Assembly (NCBI GenBank): GCA_022747635.1
Contig: JAKTNV010000014.1
Coordinates: 13,423,110-13,487,109 of the forward strand
Length of the DNA stretch: 64,000 nt
Source: Hetaerina americana
Lineage: Eukaryota; Arthropoda; Insecta; Odonata; Calopterygidae
Reading direction: 5' to 3'
The notes below the pieces were generated by a model. The model saw nothing but the letters and a program-made list of their open reading frames with translations. It ran no database searches and was not told the origin of the DNA. Of the stretch, positions 57,601 to 64,000 are shown piece after piece (position 1 is the stretch's first letter; every line of letters begins with the position of its first letter). Made by a program: the position numbers and the translations under genes.

Positions 57601-60600
57601 GCAGTTTTACTAGGATCCTCTCCCATTCTATCTAAGAGGAGCAATGCACACTCTGAATTGCACTGCATGCATGCGTGATGCAGAGCAGTAGCACCTTCAT
57701 TATCAATGGCACTAACATCAGCCTTCCAATCCAGCAATATTTCTAGTTTAAAAAAAATAATGAATTTAATTAGTAATGGCATATGGTAAAACATTAAGGG
57801 TAACAACATCTAAAAGAACTGTCATCTTGTCAAATATCTTTCCACCTTAACAGCAATAACATAGAATAACAGAACAGATGATAATGTACTGATTTTAGAA
57901 AAATAAAATAATGGGATTTATGTCCTGTATGTAGCTGCTCATTCTCAAACTGTCCCCTAGGTAACATTTATATTCTATAATTATCATCATTAGACTGGTC
58001 TACTGGGTTAAGTAGATTTTAGATAGTCCCTGGTACTACAAACTACTGATTCCTAACCCTTGGCTAACAAGACACAAAATATCCTTTAACATCAGACTTT
58101 ACAGTGGAACCTTGTTCAAGGAGCAACTCCCAAAGCGAATAATTTGCACAACGAGCAAAAATATTTGGTCCCAAAAATGACTCTCTTAACAAGCAACTTT
58201 TCTCACAACAAGTGATGAGGATAGGTTAATTTTCTAATTCATTGCGAGCCTGCTACTACAACTTGTCTCTAGCACGTGTTCTACCAGCATCATAGCAAAC
58301 TTGTTTTCAAACATATCATAAGTGATTTTTTCCTGGAAAGTTTAACATTAATTTGTGTATAGTTTTAAAATTGACTCTGAAGGAAAATCTGTAAGAAGAA
58401 AACTGTAAGAGAATTATAATAAATAATAAGTAGAAATGGAAAGTAAAATAATTGAAAATTGGGAACAGGAGTGTGATTGTGTTTGATCTAGTACACACAT
58501 CAAAACTTGGTTAACATCAACGATTGGTCTTTCCTTCAAGAACACAAATGAGACTAAGGTGATAAATGCTTCAAGTAGAGTGATGAGTGTATCTACCCAA
58601 CATTACATATTCTCAACCATGTTGAAAAAGGTTCCTTCTCATATGCATAAAAGAAAAGCAATTGAAATGTGACACTATTCACGAGAATATCATTTGTGAG
58701 GAGTGATTTGCACCCACCTTGTTAAGAAGATACCAGGATCATCAAGAGTCAAAGCAGTTTGTAAGGGAAGTTATGAGTGGTTTAAGAAGTTTAAGCAAAG
58801 AAACAATCCTAGGCATGGTGAAGCAGCAAGTTCCGAGTCAAAGGCAGCTGAGAACTTCATCCGTGACTTCAAAAAGCTCATTGATTCTGAGGGTTACCTG
58901 CCGCAACATGTTTTTAATTGTGACAAGATGATTCTCTGCGGGAGGATAGCAAAATCTTCAAGGAATAAAACCAGCAATTCTTAATATTTACTATTCTTTC
59001 CACTTTTACCCTAAAAACTTCCCTGACCCTAAAAACTTACAGATCCCAAAAAACTTGCCTAAAAAACAAAGTGTGATGCATACATGAATATTATTATAAG
59101 AATTATATATATATATATAAGAATTGAACAGTGATTTTTATACTATCGTACTTATTACAATATTGTTTGTATGTGATCTGTACGGCTTCAGAAGTTGTAT
59201 TGCCAGAGTGAATGATAAGTTAACGGCGCGTGATTTTGAACGGTATATGAAATTACAGAGGGCGTGTTTATGGACGGAGTGCGGCGATGGACAGAGCATT
59301 GTTGGCATGGTGTGTACCTATCCCTTGTGTGATGTTAAAGGTGCAGTTGGTAATCTTAAAGTGTCATTGTATATAAGAGTATTTTGTCTCATATCTGTTC
59401 TTGTGTATGCATGTATGAGCATTGTAAGAGTGACCGTTGATCAGACTTGACTGTTGCCACCAGGACAATTGCCTAATTGCAGTGATATTAATTCTTAAAA
59501 AATAAAAGAAAATAATTTGATCAATAATGAAACTGTCATTCTCAAGCCTTTTCTAGATATGTCATTGGTTAGATACCTTAATTTATTCTAACGAGGATTG
59601 ATTTGACATACTACCTTGATCAAAAAGTTCCCGGAATAACCACCGTGTGCCGCTCCCATCGTTCCGATTTGAGTTCTGTTTTTTTTTGTTAAATTGGTAC
59701 ATCTGTTGTTGATATTCCCTTTAAATCTTAGTGTCATAACTTGACATTTGCAAAAGTTACGGTCGGTTTTCGGTATGTCCATCAGTGCTTCCTGCGATTT
59801 TTCCATTACTTCCTCTCGGCTGCTAAAACGCGTTCCCCGTAATGGTTTTTTAACTCGATTGAACAGAAAGAAGTCACAGGGAGCCAAATCAGGTGAATTC
59901 GGTGGCTGTTGGATGGTATTTGTTGCATTTTTCGTCAAAAAATTACGAATAATGATAGCACTGTGCGACGGTGCGTTATCATGGTGCAAAATCCACGAGT
60001 TTTCTGCCCACATTTCTGGTCTCTTTCGGCGAATTGCTTCACGCAAACGTCTCATAACGCCCAAATAATACTCTTTGCTTACTGTCTGGCCTTCTGGCAA
60101 AAATTCATGATGCACTACACCGTTGTAATCCATGAAAACCGTCAGCATTGCCTTCTCTTTTGACTGAAAACGACGTGGTTTTTTTGGTCTCGGCTCATTT
60201 GGTGAACGCCATTCACTTGCCTGATGTCTGGATTGCGTGTCGTACTCATAAACCCACGTCTCGTCTACAGTAATGATCCTTTTGATGAATGTGGGATCGG
60301 ATTCAGCCTCGCAAATCATGTCTTTTGCGACGTCAACACGGTCTCTTTTTTGCATGAAATTGAGGTCTTTCGGCACCAACTTTGCTGCTACACGACGGAA
60401 ACCCAAATCATTAACCACAATGTCTTGGGCGGATCCATAGGCAATGTTCAAGTCCTCCGCTATTTCTCTGATGGTTAATTTGCGGTTATTGACCAACATT
60501 TCTTTTACTTTATCAATTTTTTCACCGACTTTCGATGTCGATGGTCTGCCACTGCGTTCATCATCTTCGATTGACTCACGACCACTTCTGAACCGCTCGT

Positions 60601-62717
60601 GCCACTGGTAAACGACCGTTTTTTTTAGAGAATCTTTGCCGAAACACTTTTCCAACATTTCCAACGTCCGTGCGCCATTAAATCCGTTTTTTACGCAAAA
60701 TTTAATACAAGTTCGTTGTTGCAAGTTTAAATCCATTTCTGAAATTGTAAAAAATCGCCAACACACACAGAGATAGATGTACTCTTGGCTACGTAACTTT
60801 TGCAAATGTCAAGTTATGACACTAAGATTTAAAGGGAATATCAACAACAGATGTACCAATTTAACAAAAAAAACAGAACTCAAATCGGAACGATGGGAGC
60901 GCCACACGGTGGTTATTCCGGGAACTTTTTGTTCAAGGTAGTATGAATTAAAGCTTCAGGGTACACAAAGGATATTTGTTTTTGTGAATCAATATCATTG
61001 GTATAATCTCGCTGAAGACCCTAGAGACATTAACTATATTATCATGTTGATTTCCAAATTGCACAAACATTCCGGTTTAAAGCAAAAAAATATCTTCCCT
61101 GAATGAAGCAATTTTGAAAATGACTGCCATGGTACTCAAATTTCAGCTAAAAATTAGTTCAAATTTGAGTTTGAAATTATGGAACAAAAGTTCAAATTAC
61201 TATTACAACGTATATCATATTCAGCACATTTGGCCCCGAATTACTTTTATTATTACCTAAGCTGAAAAATACGGCTTGGCGGAAAAAGATTCACGTCAAA
61301 AGAGGCAACCTCCAACACAGATGTCTACATATTTGGGGACCTTCCAAAATTCTACTTTGTGGATGGTTCAAAAGTTGGAGAAATTCTGGGAAAAGTGTAT
61401 CAAGCCAAAAGGAGATCATGTTGAAAAATAAAATGATTTGACCCAAAATAATTTGTTTTTATACGTTTTCCTAAGAACATGTTAAATGACCCATGCCCTA
61501 CGGGTAATATCCTTATGTCTTTCAATTCAGCATCATAGAGGGAATGCATTCATAGGGAAATGAAAAGCTAAAAAAAGCTAATACCTAGGGTTGCTGCATT
61601 TCCAACACGTGCAGCTGCTATTAAAGGGGTTCGCTGCTGGTGGTCTCTGGGGTTAGGCGAAGCACCATGCCTGGACAACAAGGCAAGTGCACAATTAGGG
61701 TCTCCCCTGACAGCTGCCACATGTAGAGGAGTTCTTCCTTTGGCATCCAGAAGACTTCGAATAGCTTCACTGCCGAAATGATCAGCTAGGTATGCAAGAC
61801 ACCGTTCACCACCTCGATAGCTGCATTGAAACCACAATGAGTCATACTAGAAGTTGACTGAAAACATTAGAGTAATGAAGCGTAGTGGATATTTATCTAA
61901 ATTTTATTTACCCACAATAGGCCTGTACCCATGATCAGCTAAAAAAGTAGAAATTTATCAAAAAAAAACATTCAAAAAACCATTCAAGGGCTATAAATTT
62001 AATAAAAACTTGGCTATGTAATAATAATAATAATAATTATGGTAGAAAGGAAAATTCATTTTTGATTCCTAATTGAAAAATAAATCACTTCAGATTTTTA
62101 TCCATAATTTCTGAATGTTACTTATACATCATTCCTATGATTCATCTCTTGGGGAAACTGAAGCTGGATAAATAAAATATTTGCTGGTCAAAGAAAGACC
62201 AGAAAAGAGGGAATCTAATGCATAGACTTTTTATTTAAATGTACAAATAGCAATAGCCAAGTTAACAAAACCATATCAATAATAGGATTAATGGAGGGTA
62301 TGCAAATAATGAGCATGTTGAATAGGGTAAGGGTGAAGAGGAAGCTGGTGAAAAACATCCAAAAAAGTTACAAAAAGTGGATAGAAAAGTAAATACAGAG
62401 AGATGTTGAAGGTTCCCATTGAAGGGAATGGGGAAAAGAGGAAAGGGATTCACAATATCGATAGAGCAAAATCAAAACACCAAAACTGAATTAAGGGTTT
62501 CCTAGCTTAGTCCCAAGACATGTATTTAAACAAAAATAGAAAAATAATGACTATAGAAAAAATTCAATGTAATGGCAATAGAAAAAATTCAATGTAATGA
62601 CAATAGAAAAAATTCAATGTAATACTCACACAGCACAATGAACTGGAGAGAAGCTATTGCCAATATTAAGGCCATACCTCCATGTCTTTAAGAGTTCCTT
62701 TAAATTCTGATCACGAC
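48618..62717 (-). CDS. ANKRD28/44/52-like ankyrin-repeat protein (PP6 regulatory subunit family), last five exons
   Basis: Ankyrin scaffold of the protein phosphatase 6 holoenzyme family. Exons in transcription order: 62717-62630, 61820-61585, 57742-57565, 52303-52071, 48886-48618, all phase-consistent, giving 333 residues plus a stop. Repeats read NSFSPVHCAVYRGGERC, GRTPLHVAAVRGDPNC, QRTPLIAAARVGNAATLEIL, GATALHHACMQCNSECALLLL and GQTPLHLSAQNGLVDV. The terminal repeat (GLTPALACTPNSRVSHCLAL) closely follows the TPALACAPNKDVADCLAL block that marks the end of the ANKRD28 repeat array. The tail is Ser/Gly/Asp-rich and ends SSDSDFY, like DSDSETY in ANKRD28. The first exon here starts inside a codon, so upstream exons lie past the right edge; I saw none in 62718-64000. 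The family call is firm, the exact paralogue is not. Confidence 0.9.
48918..49190 (-). other. Unassigned open reading frame with protein-like composition
   Basis: Minus strand, open from a stop near 49180 down to a stop near 48904. It reads MYQIHLRVYVVPIQSLNKL, MEEYIIINVDSSPLDLVSEE, FAANDLVKKKIPDGSNRVYL and SRMVESLTVGFN. The run has balanced charge and no low complexity, unlike neighbouring intron. A GTGAGC donor-like site follows GFN, but the next acceptor is only about 32 bp away, too short for an intron. It cannot be joined in phase to the ankyrin exons by the sites I see. I do not recognise it. It could be an alternative exon, a retrocopy piece or chance. Confidence 0.3.
49191..50611. other. 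Part of the last intron of the ankyrin gene
   Basis: No feature recognised. A less AT-rich block at 49980-50450 has short open frames on both strands without family resemblance. Confidence 0.5.
50612..50905 (-). mobile_element. Interspersed repeat, family B (probable SINE), copy 2
   Basis: Longer at the head end than copy 1: the minus strand starts near 50905 with an A-box-like AGTAGCTAATGTGCTGG and a B-box-like GGGTGCAAATCC, which supports a tRNA-derived SINE. The body aligns with 1590-1860. Lies in the last intron of the ankyrin gene. Confidence 0.72.
52800..56650 (-). mobile_element. RTE-like LINE relic (minus strand) split by another LINE
   Basis: Right part, minus strand, about 56640-55872: HRGSILLVEVKAQPTNLVIVHL, then an endonuclease block NATVGEERNGCEVEVYGLGARNDHGQ, and a linker RKIDERRKRKN...TDWAKQVWKK...KRKGLIGS. 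Left part, about 53150-52800: ELFKKVLLESMQKK, IKDKSGNILVEQEKIQEIWKEYNEELY, then KSNKVMGVDNIP (from KKGKAPGVDNIP), the start of the RT domain. The two halves are colinear and separated by a plus-strand LINE at about 53155-55871. Many stops; long dead. Confidence 0.72.
53155..55871 (+). mobile_element. 5'-truncated plus-strand LINE nested in the minus-strand LINE relic
   Basis: Colinear but interrupted coding: YYRPPHAGINSILDLERQI and GGDFNVP (end of the endonuclease, about 53220-53345); NKADHDALKCELNCSFLRFDKL; RMKNAVKDFSPDKINETIQNYKASR (53855 on); SSLDKANILNSFFHSVF; NNRHGFRKGRSCETQLALF (about 54530); VDAIFLDFKKI; VPQGS-like at about 54820; FADDAVIY (54910); VDSFKYLGVTITHDLSWGKHI; LVRPHLEYAASIWDP; RVQRKGARFVKNCY. 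It ends with a GATGTA-type tandem tail at about 55851-55871. Roughly ten stops or frameshifts. A poly-C run at 55069-55081 interrupts it. The 3' end matches 40235-40575. Confidence 0.8.
58102..59000 (+). mobile_element. Tigger/pogo-type transposon relic
   Basis: Starts with CAGTGGAACCTTGTTCAAGG after TA (58100-58101), followed by AACTCCCAAAGCGAAT and the repetitive CAACGAGCAAAA text typical of Tigger ends. Degenerate coding follows: IIENWEQECD (about 58450), then HLVKKIPGSSRVKAV, SYEWFKKFKQRNNPRHGEAASS, AAENFIRDFKKLIDSEGYLPQHVFNCDK. The last block is the first catalytic motif (NCDE in active proteins, here NCDK). No 3' inverted repeat was found, so the right boundary is approximate. Located in an intron of the ankyrin gene. 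Confidence 0.75.
59120..59460 (+). other. Unassigned ORF beside the rearranged mariner
   Basis: A 108-residue frame (59124-59450) with two hydrophobic stretches near its ends and the block RACLWTECGDGQSI. It contains CpG-richer DNA than its surroundings. No family recognised; probably part of an unidentified repeat. Confidence 0.2.
59588..60736 (-). pseudogene. Mariner transposase with lost C-terminus and fused read-through tail
   Basis: Starts at the ATG 60736 (MDLNLQQRTC) and follows the intact transposase through MDIPKT. It then reads through the inverted 5' end into host DNA (tail ...NPR) and stops at 59588. Compared with the intact copy I count six residue differences: L6Q, S20N, N34K, G157V, K194E and N220S. 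G157V changes the conserved GDETW block to VDETW next to catalytic D158. All three catalytic aspartates remain, but the last 33 residues, including the KRWHKC...GDYF ending, are gone. Probably inactive. Confidence 0.85.
59611..60941 (-). mobile_element. Mariner copy 2, rearranged: two 5' ends, no 3' end
   Basis: Same family as the copy at 2471-3802, on the minus strand, flanked by TA at 59609-59610 and 60942-60943. Read 5' to 3' on the minus strand it starts normally at 60941, but the transposase frame breaks off after MDIPKT. It is then joined to an inverted copy of the element's own first about 150 bp (59611-59761 mirrors 60792-60941). The normal C-terminal coding end and 3' TIR are missing. 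The element therefore has arms of about 150 bp in inverted orientation, and its length (1331 bp) nearly equals the intact copy by chance. It lies in an intron of the ankyrin gene. Confidence 0.93.
61200..61435 (+). pseudogene. Mariner transposase C-terminal remnant
   Basis: Frameshifted reading gives SYSAHLAPNYFYYYLS (from YSPDLAPSDFHLFPxL), LGGKRFTS-like text, and VYIFGDLPKFYFVDGSKVGEILGKVYQ. This follows the order of a mariner C-terminus (ADLPxxYFxDGIxxLxxRWxKC). The third catalytic Asp is changed. A short solo fragment just beside the rearranged mariner copy but from a different subfamily. Confidence 0.6.
62549..62625. repeat. Short tandem array, about three 27-bp units
   Basis: Units contain ATAGAAAAAATTCAATGTAA three times, separated by TGGCA/TGACA. 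The array ends within a few bases of the splice donor of the ankyrin gene exon 62717-62630, so its length sets the first part of that intron. Confidence 0.85.
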
Positions 62718-64000
62718 CTATAAAATAATTTTTCACAATTTCATATTAACTAATTTGCTTATTGTAACAAGATAATTCATGCAAAAATAAATTTCTACAT
62801 ACAAATATTTAAACAAATGGAAAATCTTAGTGGAACATTCTTTTTGTTCAGTGATTTATGTAAGTAAGTAATTATTGATAGCAAAAATAAGTAAAACTCA
62901 TGACACATTTGATATTTCAGGCTCAACTTCATGGGAATCCATTATCACTGAAGTAAAAAACTAGTGTATCTATCCACTAAATTTGTGGTATTGCAATACA
63001 ATTTGGTTAATGGTACTTGCATTTCATTAGGTTTTAGAGAAGCTTTTTCGGATGAATATTTTTTACCGACTTAATCAGCTATCAAACAATGCATATCGCC
63101 ATGAGAGCATTTGTTTGCATTTTTGCTTTGTGTCATTTTGATGAAAATGCATGACTAGGGGTTTTTACTTATTCTGGTAAAAAAAATTACACTGTCATTC
63201 CTTTCTTAGAAATTTTCAGAACAACAATTAGGTATTTGGTAAAAGTACAAAACAATTATGGATCCAGGCTGTTGTGATAACCTGGATAAACTTTGCATTT
63301 ATTGAATTCCTTTAGGTAGAGAGAGGCCATTCATTATCTTTTTCCAGTGTTTGAGGTTGTCAATTACAGGTCGTTACAGGTACAGAGAACAGCACTCAAC
63401 TTGTAGCTACAATTAGCATTAGCACAAAAGTATTGGCACCCTTTCTTTACTGATTTTTTGTCCTGGAACCTAGGATTCACTTTGCACATCTTGCACATTC
63501 AGTCAAAGCTCTTCGGTACTCAGCCATTCAATCTGTGTTATAGGTCTGTGATTCCTCTAAATCATATTTAGTCATCAGTCTTTGCAAATATGCTGTAAAT
63601 GGTTCAAGGACATCACTATCAGCACTTGTAATCACTAACATACCATAGGCAACCATTATTTGCATTTGAAGTTCTTCACACCCAAGTATTTGGCAAGTTT
63701 TTTATGCTGTATCTTGCATGTCAAGGCCACGTATTTTTACAGCATGTGATCTTTATTGTACAGATAACCAGTGGATCTTTCAATGCAGTAACATAAGTTA
63801 TGTCCCAAAACCTTTGCCATTAGAATTAATTCATACTTGACATAAAATAATGCACCTTAGGCTGCTTCTTTTCCAGATTGCATTATGTGCAAAGCAATAC
63901 CAAACTCCAGAATGTAACCGCCACATCTAGTTTCTCAAGAATTTTAATCTAATTTAATGTTTTCTCACACTGCCACTCTTCTTTGTTGCTATTTTCAAAA
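62718..64000. other. Intron sequence upstream of the first visible ankyrin exon
   Basis: AT-rich; I looked for further ankyrin exons on the minus strand and found none. The minus-strand frames in 63450-63980 contain fragments such as ECARCAKVNPRFQDKKSVKK after frame changes, which might be an old transposon, but I cannot name it. Confidence 0.5.

Noticed and set aside
62549..62625. CRISPR-like repeat spacing
   Set aside because: Three adjacent tandem units without true spacers, in a eukaryotic intron.

Overview
The window is AT-rich, intron-rich eukaryotic DNA, most likely from an arthropod. The evidence is four split, conserved animal genes whose introns are packed with mariner/Tc1 and Tigger transposons, APE-type LINEs, tRNA-headed SINEs and small fold-back elements. 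I cannot name the species.

Host genes. (1) Cullin-2 runs leftward from 16947 to 508 (eight exons; the 3' part lies beyond the left edge). (2) Clp1, the RNA 5'-hydroxyl kinase of mRNA 3'-end processing and tRNA splicing, runs leftward from 36570 to 18580 and is complete (eight exons, 424 residues). (3) NDUFB5, a complex I subunit, runs rightward from 36942 to 43055 and is complete (four exons, 190 residues). Its start codon is only 371 bp from the Clp1 start, so the two genes are head to head over a shared promoter region. (4) An ANKRD28/44/52-type ankyrin-repeat protein (PP6 regulatory subunit family) runs leftward from 62717 to 48618 (last five exons; the 5' part lies beyond the right edge). 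All splice junctions given were read by hand; they have GT/AG ends and consistent phase.

Mobile layer. Cul2 introns hold an intact DD34D mariner (2471-3802), a fold-back element (4073-4268), a SINE with a 13-bp target duplication (4980-5265), a TIR element carrying LINE debris (7788-8848) and a mariner nested inside another mariner (9448-11882). Clp1 introns hold a full-length antisense LINE with an intact EN-RT frame (27057-30383), an older RT relic (23590-24480), a deleted mariner (19545-20416), another fold-back element and two SINEs. NDUFB5 intron 3 holds a 219-bp fold-back insertion with hammerhead-like cores and a perfect 12-bp target duplication (40708-40926), plus LINE 3' ends. Introns of the ankyrin gene hold a LINE inserted into an opposite-strand LINE (about 52800-56650), a Tigger relic, a second copy of the intact mariner family with two 5' ends (59611-60941), and another mariner remnant.

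Most notable signals: the double-5'-end mariner; the three fold-back insertions of one architecture, which I read as Penelope-like debris with hammerhead-like cores; and a 2A-like GDVNLNPGP motif just before the endonuclease of the full-length LINE. No bacterial-type operon, CRISPR array or virus was seen.
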